From: Paramacrobiotus metropolitanus
Lineage: Eukaryota; Tardigrada; Eutardigrada; Parachela; Macrobiotidae
NCBI RefSeq assembly: GCF_019649055.1
Contig: NW_026570244.1
Location: 62,001-126,000, forward strand
Direction: 5' to 3'
Length of the DNA stretch: 64,000 bases
Part shown: positions 1 through 12,483 of the stretch, one piece after another
Numbering within the stretch: position 1 is the first letter of the stretch
How the letters are laid out: every line of letters starts with the position of its first letter
Notes under the pieces: model-generated
What the model was told of the DNA's origin: nothing
Seen by the model: only the letters and a program-made list of their open reading frames with translations
Databases searched by the model: none
Made by a program: the position numbers and the translations under genes

Positions 1-959
1 AAATGTCGGGTGTGCATACGCTTAATTATTATGGTAAATTTTGTGAAGTAAATTGTTGGGACTTTTAGAAATTAAGAGCACTGAACATAGAACGTATTAC
101 GCATATGTTACCTACTCTGACCGAACCAACAACCAGGGAAGTATTTGTGTCTTGGCTGCGGTTCAAACTGTTTAGCAACAGCCTGTACAGGGTGCTGCTT
201 AACAATTTACACCGCAAGGAATACACTAACATGTCCGCTGCCATGTCTGCCGTCTTTGGTTGAACTCTTCTAGAGTATTTAGATCCCACTATCCATGAAA
301 ATTATAATACCTTGTGGTTGTAATAAACGACGCCAGTATCATCATAAAGGTACATAACGGCAGTATCCATTCCTTTTTCCCTTTTTTCGTTTTTCTCAAG
401 TTTTTTCAGGGTTGTGAGTGCGAAATTCCGGCCGTTTACACAAGTTGAAGGACATCTTGATTATGGTAATGTTTACAACATGGGACGAAGATCTCTTGTG
501 ACTTGAACGAAATTGCGTAGAATATTGAACGTGCACAACGGCTTGCTGATAATATTATTATACTGAACACGTTCTTATATTTGGTCACCTGGTGTTAAAA
601 TGTTTGGACAAACAAAAATATAAATGAATAGCTTTCAAAGGAAAACCTTCGTTCATAAATTTCTAAGTACGGACATAGAAGAATTTCCACAAGAAAGCCA
701 ACGGAAGAGCAAACATTAGACCGGGTGCAATGTAAAAGATCCGCTCTTCCACCTTTACGAGTTTCAGGAATCTCAAATTCCAACGTTTTGAATTTTGTTT
801 TAATGACTACAGACCACTGGAAAATAAATCAAAAAGCACGTTGAGCGATCAGTCTGGATTAATATTTCGAGGATGTCACGTAATTATATTTTGCGGAAGC
901 TTTTAATAGAAATATGGAGCAGTCGTACCGTAAACAGATAACCGTAACGCATAATAAAC
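1..959. other. Gene-free, AT-rich start of window
   Basis: I find no convincing gene here. The open frames are short and without recognisable motifs. The only structure is a diverged dispersed repeat listed separately at 585-860. Confidence 0.6.
585..860 (+). repeat. Dispersed repeat A, copy 1
   Basis: This stretch aligns in the same orientation with 22745-23015, with many substitutions and small indels. Shared anchors include 'cacctggtgttaa', 'ccgctcttccac' and a 'gactRcagacca' block, in the same order and spacing. No coding sequence is evident. Copy 2 lies just upstream of a fragment of the cysteine-protein gene. Confidence 0.6.
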
Positions 960-2620
960 AAGCGTTGACGTTAGCATATCCTGGAAGCGCGTGACGCAGC
1001 CAGGCTTGCGCTTCCGTGATAAGCAATGCAGCATCAATCCAGACAGCATTCCCGTACCGGCCCAGCCGATTTTAGGAGCGGAGTATCCCGTTTCTGAGCT
1101 TAAACCGCTTAACGATGAATAATGGTAGTCCGGTTACTGCGTAGACTATCGTCACTCGACAATACGCGATCTAAGCTGTTCATAGGACGGACTAAAGTGT
1201 TCCAGCTTCTGTCCAATTATATCCACCGGGTCTTGGAAAATTGTCCCCTCCGTTCGAAGCACTTTGTTCCCTTATATTTCCCAATCGGGGCCGCACACAC
1301 AACCACAAACGATGATGATAAAAAGACTATAATTACAGTACTTCGCTTGGTCCATTATTTTAATCAGTACCACTTTAGGGATCAATATATTAATCACTTT
1401 TACTGCATAGATGCAGTGCTGGTCGTGCTGCATAGATTGCATCACTGATAAGCTGCATAGGCTGCATGGACTGAATGGTAATGCATAGACTGCATCTGAG
1501 TTAGCCGTGGTTGTTCATGTAGCCGCCCGCCACAGAGGCTGTCAATTCAGTAAAGTGATTAATATATTGATCCCTAAAGCGGTACTGATTAAAATAATGG
1601 GCAAAGCGAAGTATGAATGAACCTCGTTAACGCTCTCTAGTTATTCGCACAAAATTAGGCTCTAGAGTGCAAATATGGGAAAACAGCATGTACATGTACT
1701 GTATTCCTACAAGCAGTTCAACATACTGTTTTCCCGTACTAACACTCTGTGGCCTGGCTTGTAATACGGCGCTGCAAAGATAATTGCCAAGACTACTAAA
1801 CCAGCGAGTGCAGCGTTAGTTACTTTGGTGGCTTTTGCTTATAAAGGTATGTACTATTTACCGTAGAGTGTCGGCAAGGTTGTTGGACACGAAATCTGTG
1901 TGCACATGACCACATTTATATGGCATGCATATGATTGACATCCGTTGGTCTTGAAAAATACCCGTACATCATACATGTGGCCTTGACAGAGAAAGTCGTT
2001 GTACTTTCATTGCTGAGAGTCAAATACTGGCCGTACTTGACTTTCAAGAGGCGACAATACGGACACGGGTAGCATTTCGTACTGGCCTCTGTATACCGTC
2101 GTCTAAGAGAATGGCACTCCGAAAGCGCTGTTACAGCAAATCACGTCGGCCGCGCTCTCTTTTATTTGCTTAACTGGTTTGCTTAAGCAAAAGGCAATGC
2201 CACCAGCCGGAAATGCTACCGCTAAAACTCGTTCCATACTGCATTCGCCACGGTCAATCAACATATTGTGCCAGTACTTCGATTAATTCCGTCCTTTGAC
2301 CGCTTTGACCATACGTTGCAGCTACTGGATCACTCGGCAGCCGGTGTCCGATTAGCCGGCATGTAACGCGTCACGTGGGGTCGGTTGGGGGTTCGTGAGC
2401 GGGTTGGCACTTTTTATAACGCGGTTTATTTAACCGAACACCGGCTCCCGTGTGGCGTATAAGCACAGTGGTCAAATTACGGGTTTAATCGAAGTATGTG
2501 AGGTCCCTTTTTCTCCCACCGGACCAGAACTCAGATTTGCATAGCGCAAAGCTAAGATTTCATTGTCCGAATTAGACTTGGTATATCTCATTTGGATTTA
2601 CTCAAAAATGTATATTAGCT
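960..2620. repeat. Old repeat segment D, copy 1
   Basis: The segment has three consecutive blocks (about 960-2080, 2090-2280 and 2290-2620). Each aligns with a block further on: 3690-4480, 5640-5880 and 6895-7510. Examples are 'ttgacgttagcata', 'gccaaRactactaaaccagcg', 'tgactttcaagaggcgaca' and 'tttttataacgcggttYatt'. Divergence is high, with indels. Weak conserved protein-like stretches occur, for example an IAKTTKPA..ALVTLV-like hydrophobic stretch on the plus strand and a GW.GTxML stretch on the minus strand. These hint at a decayed coding element, but I recognise no family. Confidence 0.6.
1338..1614. mobile_element. MITE inserted in repeat segment D
   Basis: About 64-bp terminal inverted repeats (1341-1412 and 1550-1612) start CTTCGCtTgg and end GCGAAG, flanked on both sides by TA. 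The block between the arms contains short 'gcatRgactgcat' iterations. The other copy of the surrounding segment, near 4040, lacks this block. That is a paralogous empty site and supports insertion. The TA flank fits a Tc1/mariner-type element, but there is no transposase. Confidence 0.7.
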
Positions 2621-3689
2621 CAAATAAACGGATCGAAATTTATTGAAGCCATAGGAAGGCGGAATGCACCTCACCGTTCAGAACTTCAACCTAATAAATC
2701 AAATTTTCGTACAGATATTCGTTTTGTATTGGGAAGATGCGACGCTTGCTTAACTCTTGCCTCGCATCAAATCGTCGTTTACGACTTTGTGGTAACAATA
2801 ATGTTATGAAAAAAATTATACTTGAATGTTTATGTAAGGAAGTTTCCAGAAGCAGCCTGTGATAAATAATTGAATATACTTGTGGAATTCGGACTTCGTT
2901 ATTGGAGTATTTGATTGGTTCTATTTATATTTTATACTGGACGATATATAAATTTTATTCATTATAAAGCCGATTTGTAATTGAGCAATAAGGTATAATT
3001 TACTTAAAGAAAATGCGTTCTTCCAGCCAGTTCATGAATTTTTCTACCCATAAAATGCAAAAATTTGCCTGACGCTGGACCACCTAGCGTTTCAGCCATT
3101 ATCTGCATCGAGCGCAGCGAGATGCTACTGTTAAGCCTTCGTCAAGAGCATACAATTTATCTGACGTCACGTAGAGCGTACGTCACGCTTTTCCAATTCC
3201 ACAAATCCAACACAATTTTCCGGTGACACGGCGCTCGCTCGGATCAGTATGAGCGCAAACCATTAAGCAGACGTACGTCCTGAGAAATGCGAATGCCATA
3301 AATCGCAAACAAAACAACTATTGATTTATTCCGATTGCTTTTTTAAAGGGTAAATTATGCCCAGCCAATCGGTTTTTATTAACTGCGGTTTTTATTAATG
3401 CCAAGCGGTTTTTATTAACTGCGGTGAGCGAGTGCCGCTAAACCACGTTGTGGAAGGTTGGTAAACAAATATGTAGCGCCCCACAATTGACTGCCAATCG
3501 CACGAAACGGCGATTGGTAACCAGTTGCGGGACGCCGGGAATTATTCCTCGTTTGTAGGTTGGGGCAAATTTATTTTATATTTATGTATATTATATATAT
3601 TGTATATATGATTTTTATTTATATTATATATATGAAGCTGTACAAGGGAACATATATACACATTCTCGTAATGAACAGCGGCTTTAGTC
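2621..3689. other. Gene-free AT-rich stretch
   Basis: No gene is supported. The region holds a local direct repeat of 'ggtttttattaactgcggt' at about 3371-3424 and a TATATT-rich tract at 3575-3640. The rest shows no structure I can name. Confidence 0.55.
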
Positions 3690-4480
3690 TGTTGACGTTA
3701 GCATACCCCGGGAACGCAGGTTAGCTTCCGCTTCCGTGATAACTAATAAGCAACATTTCCGTACCGGTCCAACCGAGTTTTACCAGCGTATTATCCATTT
3801 CTTGGTGGCTTAAACCGCTATTAATGAACAGTGGTCGTACAGTTTCTGGATTATCATAATACGTTAATACGCGGTCTCCGCTGCTCATAGGCCAGCACAA
3901 AATCACAAATAAGAGTAGTCCTGTTTTTTGTTCGCTAGATCCATGTCCAGAAGAATGGTACCGCCGTTCCCGGCACCGGTTCCCGTGTGGTTTCCCATAG
4001 GCGCCGCAACGACAGCCACCAAACGCTGATAATAAAACGAATAAATTCTGAATGCATTCCCTTACTGCCGTCTGCAGGGATTCGCATAACCTTTCTACAA
4101 AGTGCGTATACGGAAAAACAGCACAGTGCCAGGACGTGCATGTACAAGCAGAGTCATGTACTGTTTTCCCGTGTCCACACTGTGTGGCCAGCCCCTGCAA
4201 GGGTAATTGCCAAAACCACTAAACCAGCGCTTGCAGCTTTAGTGACTTTGGTGGTCTTTGCTTATGGAGGTTTTATAGTGCGTGCACGGTTGCTGGACAC
4301 CAAAAACTGTGTCTCGATCTATAACGGCATCCAATGGCCTGGAAATAAAATATCATACATGTTGCCTTGTAAGTGAAAGTCTCTATATTTCACTGCAGAG
4401 GGTCAAGTACTGGTCGTGCTTGACTTTCAAGAGGCGACATTACGGACACGGGCAGTAACCGTACTGTACAAGCCTGTCGA
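3690..4480. repeat. Old repeat segment D, copy 2 (first block)
   Basis: This block is homologous to 960-2080 but lacks its MITE. It contains a minus-strand open frame (3721-4200) and a plus-strand open frame (3987-4376). The plus frame ends in a hydrophobic stretch (about residues 80-100) followed by a cysteine-containing tail. Both frames are at least partly shared with the decayed first copy, so the ancestor may have been coding. No family is recognised and I do not call a gene. Confidence 0.5.
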
Positions 4481-4785
4481 CAAATTGAGCATGTAAAGGT
4501 ACAGGAAAAGCGATATTAGCGCAAAGTTGGCACTTGTATGATGGCCACAACACTACGTTTATTGCAATGCGTAACTGCACTTCGCAGTTAGATTGTCCTT
4601 TTACTGCCCCGATCGTTTTCTAGCTACATTTCGCCAGGCAATTACAATCATTCTCTTTAAAATATCTGGCGCGCACCAAGCCACCAGCCAGTCAAATGCA
4701 TGTTACGTGTTCAAGCAGTGTGGCGTGGCGCGCCGTACATAGTATGGAATTCAGCGTAGCCCGTAATGCCATTACGGGCACTTGA

Positions 4786-5590
4786 GCGCTTCTATGGTAT
4801 TGATATTTTGGTATACCAGTTTATACCACTGGTATACCAGTTAATACCACTGGTATTACCAGTAATACCTGGTATTCTGTATATACTATGGTATTTGGCT
4901 TTTTTCGTTGAAATTAAACTTGGTATAAGCTTTAACATGAAAAAACGGTTAGCTAATCCTTTCCGCCCTCGAACAAAGAGTATTTAAAACGCGGTCGCTT
5001 ATTCAATAATTTTCTCACATGCGGGCAAGAATCCAGTGTTGTTGATGCGGGTCAACCCACAAGCAGTGAATTAGTTTGTCCGTTTATTCGGACTCGTTAT
5101 TCAGTCTTGCTCGAATATGTACCTGGATTAACAGCTAGATTTATTACAGGAGCTCTTAATGATATCAAACGGGTAGTTTTGTTTTTGAAATGAACACAAA
5201 ATAATGATTTCTCATAACAGTAGAACTTCTGACTGATATACCTCGTAAATGCTGATGCAGAGCGAATGATGGATACTTCTATCAAACTTCATGGTTGTGA
5301 ACGATAATACTCGTGGCATTAAGCACAGTAAGCGACAGAGACTGATTCTTGGAATACCAAATCGTAACGCTGGCAGTAGATTTACGATTTTATAAACCTG
5401 CTCCTCCATCTCTGCAGTCCTGCACTGCAAATTAAATTAATTTTTCAAATACCATACGCATTTTGGTATACCAAACTTTATCTGGTATATCTGGTATTTA
5501 ATTTTACCATTTAACACCTGCCTGATATACCATTGGTAAGTGGTATACCAGCCGTACCACAATACCAAATACCAAATGGTATCAACAACC
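4786..5590. repeat. Inverted-repeat element built from GGTATACC iterations
   Basis: The left end (4796-4905) and right end (5450-5590) are dense with GGTAT/ATACC words, many of them locally palindromic (GGTATACC). The two ends read as rough inverted repeats of each other around a roughly 550-bp core without such words. This could be a non-autonomous transposon with iterated termini, or two microsatellite-like tracts. There is no coding sequence. Confidence 0.45.
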
Positions 5591-5639
5591 CTACGTAATG
5601 GTGTAATGCCCGCTGTATTTACGAAGATTCAATTTGTGG

Positions 5640-7510
5640 AGAAGTACCGTATCTGTATATCGCCGTATACAGTACCACTCAAAAGGTACTGTATAGGGTC
5701 GCGCTCGCATTGTGTCCTTAACCGGTTTGCTTCACCAGCTGGCAGTGCCGCCAGGCGGAAATGCTAACCCGTTTCAGCTAACTGAGTCGGCTAGTCGTAC
5801 ACGGAAAAGCAGGTGAGATGACTTCGTCAGTTGGAGAAGCGGGGTCGTGCATGCGACAGTGGCATACTTGAAACTGCATTCGTAACCGTCAACAGGGACT
5901 GAAATAGTGAAAAATCATTAATGGACGCCCCCTGGGGGGTGACAGAAAGCCCCCCAGAGGCGAAAATCTAAACATGTATGACCTTGTGTACGAATTAAAA
6001 GACTTAAATTTTGATGGATTTCTGAATTGCTGCTTCGAGGGACGTTTTGTAGGAGTTGTTTGAGGAAACGACATCTTTATACACAACTCTTAAATTCCAC
6101 CGGAAATCCATTCGCGCGAAGCCAACGGACAGACTGACGGGGCTAACTGCTAGAAATTCGATAAAAAATGCTATAGATGTCTCTTTTTTGCAAGCTGTGG
6201 TATAGGGAAGCAGGGAGCTGGCTGGAGGTAAGGAAAGAGGCCAACCTTTACGCGTACAAGATAGCGCATTGGGCAAACCCAGTTTCCGGCTTTTATTAAA
6301 ACCGACATAATGCTGTTTTTAAAATCGTTTTTTTTTAAAGATTAATTTTTTGGTGCTTAAATGGTGCAGTTTCGCGTGTTTCTGGTAAAAAAAAATATAA
6401 GATTATCACCCGCCTTATTTGTTACTCATTCCCATCCTACCTTTCTTTAACCGCAATTCCCAACGCTTTTTTTATGTTACATTCACTCCCGCAAACGTTG
6501 ACCACTAAACAGTTGCGATTTTTTGAAGAAATAGGTATGTACTCTATGTGTTTAGTACTTCAGAAGACAGGCCGATCGATTGCTAGCCGGCTGCCGAAAT
6601 ACAACTTGACGGACAAGGCAGCGAACAACGACAAAGTGATCTGACAGTATCTCTATTACGAGTATGAGCTTAGATATGCATGGAACAAATTATTTCAACT
6701 GATTAAACAGCCAGAACCAAGAAAACCCAAGTATCGAGGAATTTAATTTAAAATTGAAAGACCCCCATTTTAATTTTATAATTATTTGAATTTTACAAAA
6801 ATGGACACCTTTGGCAGCAATGATGGACAAACTATTTTCAATGATGGACACTGTGTCCCTTAATGGACACCATTCCAGTCTTTGACTGTCAATCGACACG
6901 ATTAATAGTAATTTGATTAAATCCGTCATATGATTACTTTGACCATACGGTTCAGCCATGGGATCACTCGGCAGATTGTGTCCCATTAGCCGGTACGTAA
7001 CCGGCCATATGGGCGACGGTTTGTGAAGCGTTTGTCTGGTCTGCACTTTTTATAACGCGGTTCATTTAACCGAACACCGTGTATTCGTCGATTCTGATAC
7101 CGTTTGCCGAGTGATCTGATAGAAAAACCGCATTAGCACCGTGATCAAATGACGGGTTTAATCGAAGTACCCTGTATGTCATAGAATTCTTTCTCGCACC
7201 GGACTGGGACTCAGATTCGCATAGCGTAAAGTTGCGAGTTCGATGAGCAAACAGGAGAAGCGCGCGCCACCGAATTTTTGTGGCAGCGTCTAAGTGTGGA
7301 AATTCAGCGTGGGAACGCTGCTTCTGCTCTGGGAACGGTTGGGTGTTCTAAACAGCTTGAAGAATTGTTCTTTTTGTTTTAAATTGGTTTATCAAGTTCA
7401 AGTGTAAATGGCTTTTAGAGTGTAAAATTTGTCAATAAAGCCCTATTTATTTAGAGTTCGATGTCTAAATGAGACTTGCTATATCTAAGCTGGAGTACTT
7501 CCGGCCAATG
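5640..7510. repeat. Old repeat segment D, copy 2 (second and third blocks)
   Basis: 5640-5880 aligns with 2090-2280, and 6895-7510 aligns with 2290-2620. About 1 kb of unrelated DNA lies between them. That spacer holds no gene; it contains a C/G hairpin at about 5928-5962 and an AT-rich stretch at 6290-6480. The third block is interrupted by the 208-bp LINE-B copy at 7246-7453. Confidence 0.5.
7246..7453 (+). mobile_element. LINE-B copy, severely 5'-truncated, with 10-bp target duplication
   Basis: The insert keeps only the last 45 codons (stop at 7380-7382) and the 3' UTR, ending in a CAATAAAG-type tail like the copy at 23959-25198. The frame includes EFLWQRLSVEIQRGNAAS, the signature C-terminus of this LINE. 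GAGTTCGATG is duplicated at 7236-7245 and 7454-7463. The paralogous segment near 2550-2600 shows the uninterrupted site. This is a textbook target-primed retrotransposition with extreme 5' truncation. Confidence 0.88.
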
Positions 7511-7511
7511 C

Positions 7512-8150
7512 GGCAGAGAAAGGCGTCACGCGAAGCTTATGGACACTTCACTGCACCACCGTTTGACTATTCTCACCCCTTTTTCGAAATAAAATCAACA
7601 CCCCCTTAGGCTATTGTCACGGCCTTTCTTACCCCCCTTTGACTCTTGCCACTCCTCGGTTATGTTGCATAAGATCAGGACTTCGGATTTGGAACCACCG
7701 GAAAGGTACACGGAGTGGGTGCTGTTAGCCCGGAAAGAGGGGCAACCATATGTTGACTAGGCGCTGCCGGCGGTGAAACCCTCGGCACCACCTCTCTTGG
7801 CACCAATGATTAAGAAAGTGTTGAGATCAGCCGGAAATCGAGAACACCGGAATTCGTTTTTCGCGCGTGCAGCAGCAAAGAGAACCTAATTGTGGACTTC
7901 TCGCGATCGCATTCGCTGCGGACCTCATTAGCAAAAACATCCTTTAGATGCTAAATTTAATGTAAAAAAAACATTCGGCGGCATCTTAGAGATGCGTGAA
8001 GTATCCATACCCTTCGCTTGACGCCTTTCTCTGCCTATGGGGCAGGGATCGAATTGACAAAGAGCAACTGGTTGCAAAATTATAAGCATTGAATCGAAAG
8101 GTGGTGGCAACCGCCAAAAGGGGTGTATAAGGAGTGGCAGTAGTCAAAGG
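7512..8150. repeat. Inverted sequence modules flanking an AT/GC mixed core
   Basis: Two modules occur in inverted orientation: 7512-7552 against 7997-8034 ('gagaaaggcgtcacgcgaag' type) and about 7600-7660 against 8103-8150 ('cctttgactcttgccactcc' type). Their order is A-B...A'-B' rather than nested, so this is not a simple hairpin element. It may be a rearranged pair of terminal repeats. No coding region is seen in 7660-7980. Confidence 0.4.
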
Positions 8151-8164
8151 AGGTTGTATTTTGT

Positions 8165-8860
8165 TTAAGGAAAATGGCCCGGTACATAGCGTCAAAAATG
8201 GGATACATACATTAAAACTTTCGCTTTCGCGCACTCCGAATCACTTTTTTGTAATACCTTATGTCATTCTAAAGCTAAATAATTTGTTTACATTGTTCTG
8301 AAAACCGTTTGCGCGCGCAACATCCGGTTGCCGAAATATTGCGCACCAAAATGGGCGAAAAGTATAAATGCATTGTTGTGTACCAAAAGTCTGGTTATTA
8401 CTCGGTCTTTCTGAAACTTAACTGTAAAAGACACATTACCATAAAGTCGAAAGTGAACCAATATCAGATTCATAGCATTTTCCCATAACTTTAAATTCAA
8501 TTTTAAAATTCTTGAAATTCATTTTAAAATCTGAAAAAAAATGCTATGGATCTGATATTGGTTCACTTTCGACTTCATGGCCATGGAGCTTTTACAGCGA
8601 AGTTTCAAGAAGATCGGGTACAAGCAGACTTTTGGTACGCAGCAATGCATTTAAACTTATTGCCTATTTTACCGTAATTATCGAATTAGAAGCCCAGGGT
8701 TACAAATACATGTATTTCAAATGACGCACGGGGTGGGCTCCAAATTACGGGCATGGGCTTGTATTTAGGGGGGGGGCTTCAATTTTTCAAACCAACTTTT
8801 TGGCAATTCTCAGCGCGCGCAAGCGAAAGTTTTAGTGTATGTATCCCAATTAATAATATT
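8165..8860. mobile_element. Foldback element FB1, right end eroded
   Basis: It begins TTAAGGaaaaTGGCCCGGTAC at 8165. A long left arm reaches a centre near 8505 made of 'ttttaaaatt' palindromes, and the arm then repeats in reverse complement. The right arm is partly replaced at about 8640-8830 and stops before the terminal TTAA. This is one of at least seven copies in the window. The TTAA end and shared terminal bases suggest a piggyBac-like target choice, but there is no transposase. Confidence 0.75.
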
Positions 8861-8869
8861 ATAGGATAG

Positions 8870-10270
8870 TAATATAGTTATCGTAATAGCATGGTTACAT
8901 CATAATACTTATAGCAGCATAATAGCTTATAGCACTCACAAGGGCGCGTTTTCCCGGTTCGAAATCAGAAAAGTCTCACCTTTTGCACAAACATTGTATA
9001 CCGTCGTAGCATAACTACAAAAAATGATTTTCGACTTCTGAGGCTAAAAGGGCGTGGCCAAACAGAATTAATCAGTACGCAAGACTACATAGTACATACT
9101 ATTCTATACTGCAGTGCACTAGCGTATTACTCTTACAGCTGTTTGTATAATAATATCCGCAAAGGTCAACAGAATGTCTCCAAAAACACTGCAAGTTTAC
9201 ACAAATGTGCAAGCATAATCGAGGTATACGAGTTGAATGGTTTCGTACTGCAGTTTCATGGTTTCATTCTGCACTTTCATTGCATTTTGATTATGTTAAA
9301 TATTGCTGCAGATTCTCCATGCCTTGTATCCATGCCCTGATAAAAATGCAAGTTCAATTCTAAGTTCTCACAAATGAAATTCAAGAGAAAACTATAGCAA
9401 TACCAAAGGCGACTTACGCGCTTCCAGTAGTGCGCTTTCTTTACAGAATCCGGAAAAAATCGCGTTTCTTTGTCAGTACCGGCAATCACTGTCGCTCTCA
9501 ACTCCGATAATGGGTCAATTTAAGCGATTGCGCGAGATAAAGAAGCTGGTTTTACTAAACAAAACTGCAAAACAAACAAAAAAGAAAAACAGATGAAGAA
9601 CATGGCTGTGCTGAAAATTCCTGCCGTCGTTATCGTACGAACAATATGATAAAATATTATTTCGGGAACCGGAGAATATTCTTCCTTTCTACTGACTGAA
9701 GTTTACATTTTTATTTGAAAATCACGTTTGCCCAAAATTTTCGTCTTCCCGGGAATCTTCAATTGCGCTAAAATTTCCCCTGTCACTTCCCTATTACATA
9801 CCGTAAAGGCTGCATTACAACTGCGATATAAGCAAAAGCTTACATTTTGCGCCAGCGTTTCCCAGTGATAAACGTGTGGGAAACTCCGTCGCCATCCTTC
9901 CGTCGCTCGTGCCATGGGATGCGTACCTTCACGTGACGGAGACAAATATCGACTGCGTGTACCATCCCTCTGTGGTCAGGTCGGTGTAATCACTGTAATG
10001 CGCTAAGTACCTATGTACCGCAAGGGAGCTATGATTTACCAGTTAGAGAAACGGCAGATGCCTTTGCGTGCAGTGTGTTACAGTATAGTGGGTACTTTCG
10101 GTAGCTGACCTCGCGAAACGGGAACGACGTGGCTTTTTGCCCAGACCCTGACTATTTCCCTGGAATTCTGACTTGAACAAAACTAAATTAAAACATTCTG
10201 TGTAATTTTTATTTCCGGGTTCGCGTCTCACGCAAGAGTTGCCATAAAATGTTCGACCAGTTGTTAACAT
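8870..10270. other. Gene-free stretch
   Basis: No gene, RNA gene or clear repeat is supported in this interval. It is AT-rich, with only short frames lacking codon bias. Confidence 0.5.
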
Positions 10271-10597
10271 TTTGCCACCGCGTTTGAGTGACCGATCCGA
10301 CGCTCATCCGCAGCGTCCCCCCAACGTCGACTGCCGCACGGTGTCCTCGGGTACGCGTAAGCTGCCCGGTCTTCCCAGACGGACGGCCGCTTCCGTTGCT
10401 GGTGGCAGAACACCCCAGGACAGACCTACAGCCACCGCCGCTATTACTGGCACTCGTCTTTCACAACGTCACTACGCGCTCCGGCGGCCCGGTGCAGTGC
10501 GTCATCGATCTGCTCTTCATGAAGCAGCGCCGCGTCCTGCAGAGCTTCGTGCCACGCCCGCTTATCACGCTCATGATGCTAGCGTGACCGCTATTTA

Positions 10598-11705
10598 CAG
10601 CCCTGGGCAGCCAAGTTGGGGCACTTTTTGTGAAAAATTATCGTTGCTCAGCCATCGATAGAAAAATAGCTATTTGATTTTTATATGATTGCTGTATGTG
10701 TCCAACATCTTTTGCGCTCAGGAGTCTTACGATGGGGGTGTGTTTCGGGGAACAGTGAGATCGAAAGCTGAGACACCCAGCTTCGAAATGCGGCTCGACC
10801 CAGTTGCAGTTAGATTGATCTTCCGCGTACAATTTGTTTAAAATTCGGGTGATGCTTTTGTCCAGAAAAAGTAATTGTGGTGTTTCTCATCCAGTGCTCC
10901 TTTGGAATCTATCGGGCCTCGCTCGATTTCCGCTAAGCCGACGTGACCTTTGCAGTTTTCTCACAAGCACTGCCGAAGTGCCCAGTGACCTTCTTTGTTC
11001 GCCAGCCGTGCAGCTGCAGGATGTCGTAGACAACCAATTTTAATAATATCTCGTTTAGGAGGTACTTAGCGTCGACTTAGGCTTTTAACCCAAAATAATC
11101 GCAACCGCATGCCGTTCCCAAAATTTTAAGCAAACCCCATGGCTGTTTCTGTTTACCGCTTAATTCGTTTTTCTTTCCATTTGTCAAGCACTCCCATCTT
11201 CCCGGCCATATTATAAAAATCCTTAGAGACATCAAAATTGTCTAATGGGATCAGTGTTCTATCTATGAAAAACATCAGCTCGAGGTAGCCCGGGTCTGTG
11301 CGCTAGGCAACAACGTTCTTCGTCAGGTATGAATTAACATACAAGTCTATGGAAGGTCTACAATGTTTTGTAGTCGCCCCGAGCAACGATCGCGAAAAAG
11401 TTTTCTAATACCACGTAATGAATGCATAATAGTTAACTCAGCATTTTGAAAAAAACGTTACGCAAAAATACAAGTTCGTGAACATTCTAGAGGGGCGGTA
11501 ATAAGCAGCCTAAAAACAACCCCTACCCCATTCCTTTAATCGTTGCTCGGCTCCCTACTGGCACACCAAAAGATACCGGTTTTAGCACTCGTAGATTCAC
11601 AATTAAAAGTTACACTAGAAAAATAAGGAAAGCAAGACAAAACAATGTTTAAGAATATTTAATAATTATTTTCCAAAAGTGCCCCAACTTGGCTGCCCAG
11701 GGCTG
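10598..11705. mobile_element. TA-flanked DNA transposon with 31-bp terminal inverted repeats
   Basis: The left end CAGCCCTGGGCAGCCAAG continues to 31 bp. It is matched exactly, in reverse complement, by the right end at 11675-11705. TA dinucleotides flank both ends (10596-10597 and 11706-11707). Length (1108 bp), CAG start and TA target fit a Tc1/mariner or pogo-type element. I find no transposase frame, so it is non-autonomous. It sits inside an Ig-like pseudogene. Confidence 0.85.
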
Positions 11706-11719
11706 TACTCGCGAAGACG

Positions 11720-11830
11720 TTTAAGGGACTTGGCCCGGTACAAGCTTGTCGAGCAATTATGGACGCATGAAGACAGCGAAGAATGCGCATTTGTGGGTTG
11801 CGCCACATTGTAGTGTAGTGGCCATCGTTC
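11720..11830 (+). repeat. Repeat C fragment (TTAAGGGacTTGGCCCGGTACAA end)
   Basis: It shares 'ggcccggtacaagcttgtc' and downstream blocks with 23354-23465 and, more loosely, 4455-4560. Its first 20 bases resemble the ends of the FB elements although the interiors differ. It could be another TTAA-targeting family using the same terminal sequence. 11830-12120 holds nothing I recognise. Confidence 0.5.
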
Positions 11831-12194
11831 CAAGGCCAATATAGCGCTTAGTGTGGGCTGCCTGTTCCTTTACGCGTTCAGTTCTTCGACAAGCTTGCAA
11901 AGTAGCACTTCTGTCGGCCAGCTGCGATTACTTTCCCAGCCGTATTGCTGTCGGCAATTTGTTTTGATGGACTCAGCGTTTTGCTCTTTGGGGAGTACTT
12001 GAAATCTTTATAATCGGTTAGACCGTTTTCCAGTTATTTGCGTTGTAAAACCGATTACGAAAGCCCTTAAGCCACATGAAAGCACGTGAGCCACTGCACT
12101 ACAGCAAAAAGGCTACAATCACCCCACACTTGTGCGGATCCTGACCGCATCGTCCGAGGTCTTTGTAAGCCGCCGTATGGGCGCCCGGGTCACC

Positions 12195-12483
12195 GACATT
12201 TCGTCGACTAACACTTCGTCGACCGACACAACGTCAACCGTCACGAGGGCGACGGCTAAAAACCCTAAGAAACTTAAGAAAACCTAGAAATCTAAGAAAC
12301 CAAAGGAACCCAAGAAACCTAAGAAAACCTAAGAAAAACCCAAAAATCTAAAAAACTTAAGGAACCTAAGAAAACTAAGAAAACTGAGATGGTTTAACTA
12401 AACGTCAGTTCAACGCCGTGACGGGACGACATCGTGTCTGGTCGACGCAGTGACGGTCGACAAATTTTCGTCGACGAAATGGC
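12195..12483. mobile_element. MITE carrying a CCTAAGAAA minisatellite, 8-9-bp target duplication
   Basis: Terminal inverted repeats contain the common core CATTTCGTCGAC, with several further CGTCGAC iterations. GGGTCACC is duplicated at 12187-12194 and 12484-12491 (9 bp if the preceding C is counted). Between the arms (about 12240-12390) lies a degenerate tandem array of CCTAAGAAA-like units. The insertion is in an Ig-like pseudogene exon, exactly after the GARVT codons. The 8-9-bp duplication points to hAT or Mutator-like mobilisation. Confidence 0.78.

Noticed and set aside
3721-4200. 159-codon minus-strand frame as a gene
   Set aside because: The homologous copy at 960-1260 is frameshifted, no family is recognised and the frame overlaps another on the plus strand.
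12240-12390. CCTAAGAAA-type repeats considered as interstitial telomere
   Set aside because: Too degenerate and enclosed in a MITE with target duplication; no homogeneous telomeric array.
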